Positions 42,979-52,177 of a stretch of 64,000 nt of DNA are shown here, in pieces (within the stretch, counting starts at the first letter, position 1; each line of letters starts with the position of its first letter). The notes under the pieces are model-generated. The model was not told the DNA's origin and made no database searches. It saw only the letters and a list, made by a program, of their open reading frames with translations. The translations under genes were made by a program, and so were the position numbers. Source of the DNA: CAZNOG01 sp964574635 (GTDB lineage Bacteria > Bacteroidota > Bacteroidia > Flavobacteriales_D > Cryomorphaceae); the NCBI GenBank assembly GCA_964574635.1, contig CAZNOG010000005.1, positions 62,001-126,000 of the forward strand, in the 5' to 3' direction.

Positions 42979-44952
42979 ATGATGATGCGGTTCGTTGTCT
43001 TAATCCTGTTGGTCATTCCCGTTTGGGTTCGTCCTGCCCTGTCTCAGGAAAATCAATTGATTTACACAAAAATTATTCCCGGAACTTCACTTCGATTAGA
43101 GAAAAATGCAGACACTTCGGGTTATGTTTTGACGCATCATTGGCACTCATTTGATCCGCCAATCCGCGATATTGGTGTCTGGAATGAGGTTTTGTTAAAT
43201 CGACAAATAGAAGGAACGAAGTACAATGGTTCAAAGATTCTGTACACGGATAACCTCGAGCCCGAAAATGAGTTGTTTTATCTACCCTTTCATACCAATT
43301 ACGCCGGAAATTCGCAATCCACCCGGATGATCATCAATTTCAATAACCATCCCGGGGTTGGTGTAAATGCAACTGTTGACGAGTTTCCAACTTATCCGGC
43401 GGTTGAGAATTATCCATCCCCCACCTATGGTCAGAATATTTTCATGAAATATAATCCGATCACCGAAACACTCAAGGGTCTTCTGAATGTATCGTCTACC
43501 GAAGTCGAACCGGGTCAGGAACCGGAACCCTTCAGCGGGTACAATTCGGCGGCCAATCCTTATTATTCGATGAAGAAGGAATCCTACCGGAATACCACTA
43601 TGATAAACGACAGCGCAATGATCGCTTACGTGGTGCTCTCCGGCGAACAATCGGTAAACAACACGGAAGTATTTACAAATTACGGTGGTCAATTTAATCT
43701 ATTGCGGATTAAAATGAATTTGAACTCCGGCCAAGTGAACAGTCAACAAATAGGTTCACCGAGTGGAAGCCAACACGTGCTCCATGTGTCCTTCTCCCCC
43801 GCCTCGTCCGCCGTGTATCGCATGGGAATAGTGCGCGGCATCAACACTCCTGTCAGCACATCAGGCGAAGAGGTCGAAATGGCACCCAATGATTCGCTCT
43901 ATCACGTATACTTGACCAAAGAAGCACCAACAGGTCAAACCCAATGGCTTACGGAATTGTACGCGTACAATAATTTATACCCCGATACCGTACCTCCGTC
44001 TTTGTGGATAAATAAACTCGCGGTTCAAAATCATACGATTTCCGTAATTGAGAGAAACGAATTTCTTTACGTAAACGCGACGTTCGTTTCTGAAGCTCAT
44101 TTGAATGACAGCATTCTTTACCGTGACTTCAGGGGGCAGGATTATCTACTCGCAAATTATTTGCCTTGGCATGAGCTGATGTCGGAAGAACGGCAAATAC
44201 CTTTTTCGGAATCGCGGATTTACAGAGTGGCGCAAAACGGCAACGTGTTGGGCAAATTGAGCACCAAAAACATTGCGGGGTCATATGATAACGCCAGTTA
44301 CGATCAGAACGCAACGCTTATTGAAATTGAGGATCGAATGGCGTGGTTGCAAGCCTATAGGGCTGTGACGGATACAACCGTAGTTTATACATATCTGTCC
44401 CAAAACGGGAGCGTGCAAAACACTCCCGTTGATCTTCCGGCGGGCAAAGGAATCTATGTTTTATGGCTCACTGACGATCTGCACATAACAGACCGTTGGG
44501 TGATCCCTTTTGAAAGTGATCTTACCAACGGTATGCGCATCAATTCCATTGTACCCTATCATGGCGATACACTGATTATCCAAGGGGTTTTGAACGTGAA
44601 CACCGTTACGGATCTGGATCCTTTCGGAGAGAGTGAACCGATCGTGGCAAGTGAAGTCAGTTCATTTTTTGCGTTTTATTCCGCCCCGGAAATTTTTACG
44701 AACATCGGGCACGGTCCAATTCCAACATCGATTAAAATTTATCCAAACCCCGCTTCAGAATACATTCGGCTGAATGGATTGGCCGGTGGATCGGCAAAAT
44801 ATCAAATTATCGACCTTGCCGGCCGTCCCTTAATGCAGGGATGGGTCGAAGAAGGAGAGACGATTGGCGTGGAGAATCTGCCGCCGGGGCTATATATTTT
44901 TCGGGCCGAAACACAAACAAACGCCGCCGTGAAACGGTTTTTAATAGAGTGA
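42979..44952 (+). CDS. Large T9SS-secreted protein with type A sorting domain, second gene of cassette B
   Basis: The 657-residue protein has a signal peptide (FVVLILLVIPVWVRPALSQ), a long beta-rich body and a Por-type sorting domain (IKIYPNPASEYIRLNGL, YQIIDLAGRPLMQGW, LPPGLYIFRA, VKRFLIE). The body aligns with 17180-19186 in several blocks: VDLPAGKG/VDLPSGKH, YHGDTLIIQG/YHGDTVLIQG, DLDPFGES/SLDPFGNS. The start is ATG 42979, with ATG 42982 and 42985 possible; the frame extends upstream across the small gene but is not used there. No catalytic motif is recognised. Confidence 0.8.
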   Translation: MMMRFVVLILLVIPVWVRPALSQENQLIYTKIIPGTSLRLEKNADTSGYVLTHHWHSFDPPIRDIGVWNEVLLNRQIEGTKYNGSKILYTDNLEPENELFYLPFHTNYAGNSQSTRMIINFNNHPGVGVNATVDEFPTYPAVENYPSPTYGQNIFMKYNPITETLKGLLNVSSTEVEPGQEPEPFSGYNSAANPYYSMKKESYRNTTMINDSAMIAYVVLSGEQSVNNTEVFTNYGGQFNLLRIKMNLNSGQVNSQQIGSPSGSQHVLHVSFSPASSAVYRMGIVRGINTPVSTSGEEVEMAPNDSLYHVYLTKEAPTGQTQWLTELYAYNNLYPDTVPPSLWINKLAVQNHTISVIERNEFLYVNATFVSEAHLNDSILYRDFRGQDYLLANYLPWHELMSEERQIPFSESRIYRVAQNGNVLGKLSTKNIAGSYDNASYDQNATLIEIEDRMAWLQAYRAVTDTTVVYTYLSQNGSVQNTPVDLPAGKGIYVLWLTDDLHITDRWVIPFESDLTNGMRINSIVPYHGDTLIIQGVLNVNTVTDLDPFGESEPIVASEVSSFFAFYSAPEIFTNIGHGPIPTSIKIYPNPASEYIRLNGLAGGSAKYQIIDLAGRPLMQGWVEEGETIGVENLPPGLYIFRAETQTNAAVKRFLIE

Positions 44953-45106
44953 ACCTTTCTTAAAACGCACGAACGGTTTTAGTCGCAAATTCATTTGGCC
45001 TTCGACGGGAAAAATACAACTCATTAGTCTTTTGTATATTGCACTCGTCAGCTTGACCTTGGCAGGGACTGCGGACACTATTTTGAAACCATAGTACACA
45101 TCCATC

Positions 45107-45706
45107 ATGAAAAGAACCGAACTCATCTTGGGTCTGATTGCCCTGGCCGCGATCATCCTGAAACTCTTCACCGTAACCGGAAGCGGCATACTTCTGGTAT
45201 TGTCCTTTACGGCGCTGGCCATTTTGTATTATTTCAGTTTCCTTCTTTTAAACGACATCCGATTTCGCGACATCTTTAAGAAGAAAGCGTACAAACACAC
45301 CACTGCATTAAGGATCATCATTTCCGTCGTGGTTGGCTTTGCTTTCGCGTATACTCTCGTGGGGGCTTTATTCAAAATGCAATTCTATCCCGGGGCAAAC
45401 ATCCTGCTCGGCCTCGGGCTCATTACCACAAGCCTCGTTCTCGTTTTCTCCGGCATTTCCTATTTCCAAAAAAGGACGGCATTCTACCGGGGAGTTCTCA
45501 AGCGAATCGCCGTGATAGGCGGGTTGGGTCTGGTGCTCTTCTTTACCAAAGCCGACACCTTGGTAGACGTGTACTACAAAAACAATCCCGAATACGCGGA
45601 GCTGCTCAAACTATCCATGGCCGACCCCGACAACCAAGAATTGTCGGCTCAGTTGGAAGAACTGGAAAAGCAAGAATTTTATTCTCGGAATTCGCAAGAC
45701 CGTTAA
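45107..45706 (+). CDS. Polytopic membrane protein of unknown function
   Basis: The 199-residue protein has about five hydrophobic helices (LILGLIALAAIILKLF; GILLVLSFTALAILYYFSFLLL; IIISVVVGFAFAYTLVGALF; ILLGLGLITTSLVLVFSGISY; IAVIGGLGLVLFFT) and a charged C-terminal tail (LSAQLEELEKQEF). I do not recognise the family. It stands alone between cassette B and the nucleotide-sugar operon. The 144 bases after it hold nothing recognisable. Confidence 0.65.
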   Translation: MKRTELILGLIALAAIILKLFTVTGSGILLVLSFTALAILYYFSFLLLNDIRFRDIFKKKAYKHTTALRIIISVVVGFAFAYTLVGALFKMQFYPGANILLGLGLITTSLVLVFSGISYFQKRTAFYRGVLKRIAVIGGLGLVLFFTKADTLVDVYYKNNPEYAELLKLSMADPDNQELSAQLEELEKQEFYSRNSQDR

Positions 45707-45850
45707 GAGACGTGTGCTGCACGCTCGAAAGGAAGTGAACTTCTTCGACGAACCTGCTATAGGAATTTAGATCAGGAGTTTGCTTAAGCCGGAGGGTGCT
45801 CAGATTCTCCAGGTGAATTCACCGAAATCGGACGAGGAGTCATCGTTTCA

Positions 45851-47146
45851 TCAGAGGCTCCAGTACTCCAAGTCGCGTATCTTTCCGCGGTACACGCCTT
45901 TCAAGTCCACAAACAATCCGTTTGGAGTGAGCAGGGAGGCGAAGTACGATTCGGGCAACCCGACGTATTGATCGTGATTCACGGCCACGATCACCGCGTC
46001 GTATTTTGGTTTGGGCTCTGCTACCAAGTCGTAACCGTATTCACCGTTTACTTGTCCCGGTGATGCGTAGGGATCGACCACGTCGACGACTACACCGAAC
46101 GATTCCAACTCCCTCACCGTGTCGACCACCTTTGAATTCCGGATATCGGAAACGTTCTCTTTGAAGGTCGCTCCCATAATCAATACCCGCGCTCCGTGGA
46201 TGTTTTTCTTCTGGGCGATGATCTTTTTCACTGTCTGCTTGGCCACGTACCCGCCCATCGAGTCGTTTACGAAGCGACCGGAGTTGATGATTTGGGCGTG
46301 GTATCCCATTTTTTCCGCCTTGTGCGTGAGGTAGTACGGATCCACGCCGATGCAGTGGCCGCCCACCAAACCGGGCTTGAAATTCAGGAAATTCCATTTT
46401 GTACCGGCGGCTTCCAACACCTCGTAGGTGTTGATGTTCATCCGGTTGAAGATGATCGACAATTCGTTGATCAAAGCGATGTTCACGTCACGCTGGGTGT
46501 TCTCGATGATCTTCGCCGCCTCGGCCACCTTGATCGAACTGGCGCGGTACACCCCGGCCTTCACCACCAACTCGTACACCTTGGCGATGACTTCGGCCGA
46601 CTCTTCGTCGCAGCCTGCGCTCACCTTCACGATGTTCGCCAACGTGTGTTCCTTGTCGCCCGGGTTGATGCGTTCGGGGCTGTACCCCACTTTGAAATCC
46701 ACCACGCTCTTCAAGCCGGAAACTTCTTCGATCACCGGCACACAGTCTTCTTCCGTGCATCCGGGGTACACCGTACTTTCGTACACCACGTAGTCGCCTT
46801 TTCCAATCACCTGACCCACCGTTCGCGAAGCCGCCAACACGGGTTTCAGGTCGGGGTTGTTCCCTTTGTCGATCGGTGTGGGAACCGCCACGATGTAAAA
46901 GTTCGCGTCGCGCAAATCTTCTACGTCGGCGGTGAAGGTGATGTCGGCACCGTCAAAGCTTTCAGGGGGCAATTCGTTGCTCGGATCCACCTTGTTCTTC
47001 ATCATCTCCACCCTCTCGGCGTTGATGTCGAAACCGATGACCTTTACTTTCCGTGCGAATTCCAAGGCGATGGGCAACCCGACGTAGCCCAAGCCGATAA
47101 CGGCGATTTTCTTCTCTTTCTTCAGGATCGATTCGTACATGTTCAA
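45851..47146 (-). CDS. wbpA: UDP-N-acetylglucosamine 6-dehydrogenase (WbpA-type)
   Basis: The 431-residue nucleotide-sugar dehydrogenase has the Rossmann motif IAVIGLGYVGLPIALEFA, the segment GYSPERINPGDKEHTLANIVKV, the central ENTQRDVNIALINELSIIF and the catalytic Cys in VGGHCIGVDPYYLTHKA. These features follow the WbpA/TviB branch that oxidises UDP-GlcNAc to UDP-GlcNAcA with NAD. It overlaps the upstream oxidoreductase gene by four bases and is the last gene of the operon. Confidence 0.9.
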   Translation of the reverse strand: MNMYESILKKEKKIAVIGLGYVGLPIALEFARKVKVIGFDINAERVEMMKNKVDPSNELPPESFDGADITFTADVEDLRDANFYIVAVPTPIDKGNNPDLKPVLAASRTVGQVIGKGDYVVYESTVYPGCTEEDCVPVIEEVSGLKSVVDFKVGYSPERINPGDKEHTLANIVKVSAGCDEESAEVIAKVYELVVKAGVYRASSIKVAEAAKIIENTQRDVNIALINELSIIFNRMNINTYEVLEAAGTKWNFLNFKPGLVGGHCIGVDPYYLTHKAEKMGYHAQIINSGRFVNDSMGGYVAKQTVKKIIAQKKNIHGARVLIMGATFKENVSDIRNSKVVDTVRELESFGVVVDVVDPYASPGQVNGEYGYDLVAEPKPKYDAVIVAVNHDQYVGLPESYFASLLTPNGLFVDLKGVYRGKIRDLEYWSL

Positions 47147-48171
47147 TACTTGTTGAGGTCTCTCACCTTGTAAATGCGCTCGATGATGTCGACCACCTTC
47201 AACCCTTCCAAGGCGTTGGTGGTGGCGACGTTCACGTCGTTGAGCGTGTCCACCACGTTTTGGATCACGAAATGGTGGTTGGCGGCGCTGCCCTTGTAAT
47301 GGCCGTAATCGTTGGCGGGACTGGCTTCGGGAAGTTCGGGCATTTCGTAATTTTCCACGTGGCAGTACTCCACTTCGTTCATGTACTGCCCTCCCACTTT
47401 CACGCTGCCTTTGCTTCCGATGATGGTCATGCTGCTTTCGAGATTCTGACCGTATACCGAGGTGGAGTAATTCAGCGATCCCACCCCGCCGTTAACGAAC
47501 TCGAAATTGACCAGACCGCTGTCTTCAAACTCGGTGATGCCCTTGTGGTTGAAGTCGGCGAACCTGCCCGAGATGTTCTCGATGTCGCCGAATAGCCAAT
47601 ACATGATGTCGATGAAGTGAGAAAACTGCGTAAACAGCGTTCCCCCGTCGAGATCCTGACGACCCTTCCAGCCATTGTTGGCGTAGTAGCGCTCGTCGCG
47701 GTTCCAATAACAGTTGATGTCCACGAGGTAGATGTCGCCCAATCTGCGGTTGTCGATCATTTCCTTCAACCATTCGGAGGGGGGCGAATACCTGTTCTGC
47801 ATGACGCAGAAAACGTGTCTACTCACCTGCAAGGCCTTGTAAATCATCTGCTCGCAACTCGACTTGGTCAGTCCCATGGGCTTTTCGCAAACCACGTGCT
47901 TGCGTTGCTCCAACGCCTTCAGCGATTGTTCGGCGTGCAAGCCGTTGGGTGTGCAGATGTTCACCACGTCGATGTCGGGCACGGCCTCGAACATCTCTTC
48001 CATGGTTGCGAAAAACGGCACGTCGAAAGCCTCCAATCCAAGTTCGGATTTGGGCCGGTTGTCGACCAATGCCACCAGTTCGCAGGCGTCGTTGCGCCGG
48101 ATCATTTCCGCATGGCGTTTGCCGATGTGGCCACTGCCTACAACGGCGAATTTGATTTTATTTTCCCTCAT
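47143..48171 (-). CDS. wbpB: Gfo/Idh/MocA oxidoreductase (WbpB/WlbA-type, UDP-GlcNAcA 3-dehydrogenase)
   Basis: The 342-residue protein has the Rossmann motif FAVVGSGHIGKRHAEMIRR, the VNICTPNGLHAEQSLKAL segment and the signature EKPMGL. A C-terminal substrate domain follows (YWNRDERYYANNGWKGRQDLDGG). In the Wbp pathway this step oxidises C3 of UDP-GlcNAcA before transamination. Overlaps of four bases with both neighbours place it firmly in the operon. Confidence 0.88.
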   Translation of the reverse strand: MRENKIKFAVVGSGHIGKRHAEMIRRNDACELVALVDNRPKSELGLEAFDVPFFATMEEMFEAVPDIDVVNICTPNGLHAEQSLKALEQRKHVVCEKPMGLTKSSCEQMIYKALQVSRHVFCVMQNRYSPPSEWLKEMIDNRRLGDIYLVDINCYWNRDERYYANNGWKGRQDLDGGTLFTQFSHFIDIMYWLFGDIENISGRFADFNHKGITEFEDSGLVNFEFVNGGVGSLNYSTSVYGQNLESSMTIIGSKGSVKVGGQYMNEVEYCHVENYEMPELPEASPANDYGHYKGSAANHHFVIQNVVDTLNDVNVATTNALEGLKVVDIIERIYKVRDLNKY

Positions 48172-48737
48172 AGTTTTTCCACTTTGCCGTCGGTGAGTGC
48201 ATAGGACTCACCGCTTTCGGGGCATGTTGCGCGCCCCTGCGCATCAAAAACCAAGCGGTGACCGCACTCGCTCATCCACCCGATTTGTTTGGCGGGATTT
48301 CCCACTACCAAGGCGTAGGGCTTCACCTCTTTGGTGATGACCGCACCCGCACCGATAAAGGCGTATTCCCCGATGTCGTGTCCGCATACCACGGTGGCGT
48401 TGGCACCGATGGTGGCGCCTTTGTGCACCCGCGTGGTGGTGTATTGGCCCCGTCTGACCACGGCGCTCCGCGGATTCACCACGTTGGTGAAGACCATGGA
48501 TGGTCCCAAAAAGACGTCGTCTTCGCAAATCACCCCGGTGTATATGGACACGTTGTTTTGCACTTTCACGTTGTCGCCCAAAACCACGTCTGGTGAGACC
48601 ACTACGTTTTGGCCCAGGTTGCAGCCCTTCCCGATGACGGCACCCGCCATGACGTGGGAAAAATGCCATATTTTGGTGCCTTCGCCGATGGTGCTCCCCT
48701 CGTCTATGACCGCGGTTTCGTGTGCGTAGTATCCCAT
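48168..48737 (-). CDS. wbpD: UDP-sugar 3-N-acetyltransferase (WbpD/WlbB-type) with Cys-containing tail
   Basis: The 189-residue left-handed beta-helix protein has hexapeptide repeats (GSTIGEGTKIWHFSHVMAG, KGCNLGQNVVVSPDVVLG, KGATIGANATVVCGHDIG, AGAVITKEVKPYALVVGNPA). WbpD acetylates the 3-amino group of UDP-GlcNAc(3NH2)A. The last ~35 residues (ECGHRLVF, TCPESGESY) resemble half of a zinc ribbon and lie outside the helix. ATG 48737 is chosen over an upstream in-frame ATG, because MGYYAHETAVID is the usual opening. One base separates it from uxs. Confidence 0.88.
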   Translation of the reverse strand: MGYYAHETAVIDEGSTIGEGTKIWHFSHVMAGAVIGKGCNLGQNVVVSPDVVLGDNVKVQNNVSIYTGVICEDDVFLGPSMVFTNVVNPRSAVVRRGQYTTTRVHKGATIGANATVVCGHDIGEYAFIGAGAVITKEVKPYALVVGNPAKQIGWMSECGHRLVFDAQGRATCPESGESYALTDGKVEKL

Positions 48738-48738
48738 T

Positions 48739-49728
48739 TCAGCGGCGAATGTACTGATCAAATTGTTTGTGTTCCTTCTTGTGTAGCTCATCCGCACTCA
48801 ATCCGCGGAAATACTCCAACGTCGCCTCGAGTCCCTTTCTTCTGTCGGTAGTCGGTTCCCAACCCAACAGCGATTTTGCCAATGAAATGTCCGGTCTGCG
48901 TTTTTTGGGGTCGTCGGCGGGAAGGGGTTTGTGAATGATCTTGTTTTTCGACCCCGTCAGTTCGATGATTTCCTGAGCGAACTCATTGATGGAAATCTCA
49001 TCCGGGTTACCGATGTTCACCGGCTCGACGTAGTCGGAAAACAGCAGTCGGTAAATGCCTTCGATCAGATCGTCTACGTAGCAGAATGATCGAGTTTGGC
49101 TGCCGTCGCCGAATACGGTGAAATCCTCTCCCCGGAGAGCTTGGCCGAGGAAAGCCGGCAGCACCCTGCCGTCGTTCAGCCGCATACGCGGCCCGTAAGT
49201 GTTGAAAATGCGTACGATGCGCGTTTCCAACCCGTGAAAACGGTGGTAAGCCATGGTCATGGCTTCCTGAAATCTCTTGGCTTCATCGTACACGCCGCGG
49301 GGACCGATGGGATTTACGTTGCCGTGGTAGGTCTCCTTTTGTGGATGGACGTCGGGATCGCCGTACACCTCGCTGGTGCTCGCCACCAGTATGCGCGCTT
49401 TTTTCGCTTTGGCCAGTCCCAGCAGGTTATGGGTTCCCAGCGACCCTACTTTGAGCGTCTGGATGGGAATCTTCAAATAGTCGATGGGACTTGCCGGAGA
49501 GGCGAAATGCAGGATGTAGTCGAGCGTTCCGGATACGTGCACGAAGGTGCTGACGTCGTGGTGATGGAAAGTGAACCGTTCGAGGGGAAAAAGGTGCTCG
49601 ATGTTTTTCAGATCACCCGTAATGAGGTTGTCCATGGCGATGACCTCAAACCCCTCGTCGATGAACCGATCGCAGAGGTGCGATCCCAGAAATCCGGCCG
49701 CACCGGTGATGAGAACGCGCTTGGTCAT
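48739..49728 (-). CDS. uxs: UDP-glucuronate decarboxylase (UDP-xylose synthase)
   Basis: This 329-residue SDR enzyme has the NAD motif ITGAAGFLGSHLCDRFI, the segments NLITGDLKNIEHL and HFASPASPIDYLKIPIQTLK, and the catalytic Tyr/Lys in YDEAKRFQEA. The RIFNTYGPRMRLNDGRVLP segment follows. It converts UDP-glucuronate to UDP-xylose and CO2. Its substrate is made by Ugd, encoded immediately upstream with a four-base overlap. The longer open frame toward 50097 only runs over ugd. Confidence 0.95.
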   Translation of the reverse strand: MTKRVLITGAAGFLGSHLCDRFIDEGFEVIAMDNLITGDLKNIEHLFPLERFTFHHHDVSTFVHVSGTLDYILHFASPASPIDYLKIPIQTLKVGSLGTHNLLGLAKAKKARILVASTSEVYGDPDVHPQKETYHGNVNPIGPRGVYDEAKRFQEAMTMAYHRFHGLETRIVRIFNTYGPRMRLNDGRVLPAFLGQALRGEDFTVFGDGSQTRSFCYVDDLIEGIYRLLFSDYVEPVNIGNPDEISINEFAQEIIELTGSKNKIIHKPLPADDPKKRRPDISLAKSLLGWEPTTDRRKGLEATLEYFRGLSADELHKKEHKQFDQYIRR

Positions 49729-51041
49729 GACCGGTTCGGTTTTGCGGTTTCCCTTCCAATGCTCTCGTAATGAAAGCCGTGCTTGGCCATGGCCGGCACT
49801 TCGTATAGGTTCCTCCCGTCGAAAATCACTTTTTGTTTGAGACGCTTGCCGATCTCGGCGAAGTCGGGATTGCGGAAGACCGCCCATTCCGTGGCGATCA
49901 GCAGGGCGTCGGCACCGTCCAAAGCGTCGTACATATCGCTTGCGTAGTACAGGTCGGGGTGCAGGCCTTTGACGTTGTGCATGGCCTCGGGATCGTAGGC
50001 GCGAACAACCGCCCCCGCCTCTTTCAAAGCGTCGATCATGTAGAGTGCCGGAGCCTCGCGGATGTCGTCCGTGTCGGGTTTGAAAGCCAGCCCCCAAAGG
50101 GCGAATGTTTTGCCGTACAAATCGCCGAAATGCTTTTCGAGCTTGCGCACCAACGTCAGTTTTTGACGGTCGTTGACGCTGAGCACGGAATCGAGAATTT
50201 CGAATTTATACCCCGCGTCCATCCCCGACTTTGCCAGGGCTTTGACGTCTTTAGGGAAACACGATCCTCCGTAACCGATGCCGGCAAAGAGAAAGCGCTT
50301 TCCGATGCGCGTATCGGCACCCATTCCCGCGCGAACCATGTCGACGTCGGCCCCGACGAGTTCGCAGAAGTTCGCCACCTCGTTCATGAAAGTAATCTTG
50401 GTGGCCAAGAAGGAATTCGCGGCGTACTTCGTCAGTTCGGCGGATTCTTCGTCCATGATAAGCAAGGGATTTCCTTGGCGCACAAAGGGCTTGTACAGGT
50501 CCTTCATGATTTCCGCAGCCCGTTCGGATTTGGTGCCGATCACCACGCGGTCGGGCTTCATGAAATCGTCCACGGCAAATCCTTCGCGGAGGAATTCGGG
50601 ATTGGAAACCACGTCGAAGTCGCTCTTGGCGTTCGCGGCGATGGCTTCACGCACCAAGCGGGCCGTACCCACGGGCACGGTACTTTTGTCGACCACCACG
50701 CGGTAAGTGTCCATCATGTGGCCCAGTTGCTCTGCTACTCCCAATACGTAGGAGAGGTCGGCCGAGCCGTCTTCGCCCGGAGGTGTGGGCAACGCGAGAA
50801 AAACCACTTCGGCATTGCGCACCGCGGTTTCCAAGTCGGTGGTGAACTTCAAACGGTTCTGGCGGATATTCCGCTCGAAAAACGTATCGAGATAGGGCTC
50901 GTAAATCGGCACTTCTCCGTTTTTCAACCTTTCCACTTTTTCGGCGTCGATGTCGACGCAGTACACTTGATTGCCGGTTTCGGCAAAACACGTCCCGGTG
51001 ACCAGGCCTACGTAGCCCGTTCCGACGACTGCAATATTCAT
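49725..51041 (-). CDS. ugd: UDP-glucose 6-dehydrogenase
   Basis: The 438-residue enzyme opens NIAVVGTGYVGLVTGTCFAE, with LALPTPPGEDGSADLSYVLG, the KSTVPVGTA segment and the catalytic Cys in GYGGSCFPKDVKAL. It oxidises UDP-glucose to UDP-glucuronate with two NAD. Together with Uxs it gives UDP-xylose. Four-base overlaps join it to both neighbours. Confidence 0.96.
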   Translation of the reverse strand: MNIAVVGTGYVGLVTGTCFAETGNQVYCVDIDAEKVERLKNGEVPIYEPYLDTFFERNIRQNRLKFTTDLETAVRNAEVVFLALPTPPGEDGSADLSYVLGVAEQLGHMMDTYRVVVDKSTVPVGTARLVREAIAANAKSDFDVVSNPEFLREGFAVDDFMKPDRVVIGTKSERAAEIMKDLYKPFVRQGNPLLIMDEESAELTKYAANSFLATKITFMNEVANFCELVGADVDMVRAGMGADTRIGKRFLFAGIGYGGSCFPKDVKALAKSGMDAGYKFEILDSVLSVNDRQKLTLVRKLEKHFGDLYGKTFALWGLAFKPDTDDIREAPALYMIDALKEAGAVVRAYDPEAMHNVKGLHPDLYYASDMYDALDGADALLIATEWAVFRNPDFAEIGKRLKQKVIFDGRNLYEVPAMAKHGFHYESIGRETAKPNRS

Positions 51042-52177
51042 TTGTTCGGGGAGTTAAAAAATGATTTCACCGTTTCGGTGATGTGCTCCAATTGTTCTTG
51101 GTCGAGTTCGGTTTGCATAGGCAGGGACAACACGGTATCGCACAGCGCTTCCGTCACGGGAAAATCGCCGGCATTGTACCGATCGTCCTTGTACGCTTTC
51201 TGCAGGTGCAACGGCACGGGGTAATAGATCATCGAAGGGATGTCGTGTTCGGTCAGGTGCGCACGGAGGGCATCGCGCAGGCCGTCGCCCACTTGCAGGG
51301 TGTATTGATGGAATTCGTGGGTGGATCTCTCGAATCGCACAGGAGTCTTTAATTGCGGGATCCCGGCAAAGGCGGCGTCGTAAAAATCGGCGGTCTGACG
51401 CCGGCGTGCGGAGTATTCTTTCAATCGCCGCAATTTGATGCGCAGCACGGCCGCCTGAATCGAGTCCAACCTGGAGTTCACCCCGATGTGGTCGTGGTAG
51501 TACCTCTCCGTGCTGCCGTGGTTGGCGATGGAGCGGATGCGCGCGGCCAAGGCGTCGTCGTTGGTAAACAAGGCACCTCCGTCGCCATAGGCGCCCAAGT
51601 TTTTGCTCGGGAAAAAGGAAGTGGTGCCCACGTGGCCCAGGGTGCCGGCTTTGCCGGTTTTTCCGTCTCCGAAGGTGTAATCCGCGCCGATGGCTTGGGC
51701 ATTGTCTTCGATGACGTACAGGTCGTGTTCCTTGGCGATCTTCAGAATCTCTTCCATCGGGGCGCTCTGCCCGAAAAGGTGCACCGGCACGATGGCCTTC
51801 GTCTTGTCGGTGATGGCCGCCCGAATGGCTTCGGGGTCGATGTTGAACGTGTCGGGGTCCACATCCACGAGCACGGGCACCAGTTGCAACAACCCGATCA
51901 CCTCTGCGGTGGCCACGAAAGTGAAGTCGCTTGTGATGACCTCGTCGCCCGGTTTCAGGTCCAGCGCCATCATGGCGATCTGCAGGGCGTCGGTACCGTT
52001 TCCGCAAGGGATGACGTGCCTCACATCCAAGTACTCTTCCAGCTCTTCTTGAAAGGCCTTCACGTCGGGGCCGTTAATGAACGCCGACGAGCGGATGACA
52101 TCCGATATGGCGCGGTCTACTTCTTCTTGGATTTCCTCGTATTGGGACACGAGGTCAACCATTTGAATTTTCTTCAT
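51038..52177 (-). CDS. wbpE: DegT/DnrJ/EryC1/StrS sugar aminotransferase (WbpE-type)
   Basis: This 379-residue PLP-dependent enzyme has DVKAFQEELEEYLDVRHVIPC, GNGTDALQIAM, the EDNAQAIGADYTF segment and the PLP Lys in SFFPSKNLGAYGDGGA. WbpE-type enzymes transaminate C3 of the oxidised UDP-GlcNAcA. It is the first gene of a six-gene minus-strand operon; an exact -7 box (TATATTTG, 52208-52201) lies 23 bases upstream. It overlaps ugd by four bases. Confidence 0.9.
   Translation of the reverse strand: MKKIQMVDLVSQYEEIQEEVDRAISDVIRSSAFINGPDVKAFQEELEEYLDVRHVIPCGNGTDALQIAMMALDLKPGDEVITSDFTFVATAEVIGLLQLVPVLVDVDPDTFNIDPEAIRAAITDKTKAIVPVHLFGQSAPMEEILKIAKEHDLYVIEDNAQAIGADYTFGDGKTGKAGTLGHVGTTSFFPSKNLGAYGDGGALFTNDDALAARIRSIANHGSTERYYHDHIGVNSRLDSIQAAVLRIKLRRLKEYSARRRQTADFYDAAFAGIPQLKTPVRFERSTHEFHQYTLQVGDGLRDALRAHLTEHDIPSMIYYPVPLHLQKAYKDDRYNAGDFPVTEALCDTVLSLPMQTELDQEQLEHITETVKSFFNSPNK

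Noticed and set aside
48739..50097. 122-residue N-terminal extension of the UDP-xylose synthase frame
   Set aside because: The extension overlaps ugd, is Arg/His-rich, and the Rossmann motif starts right after ATG 49728.
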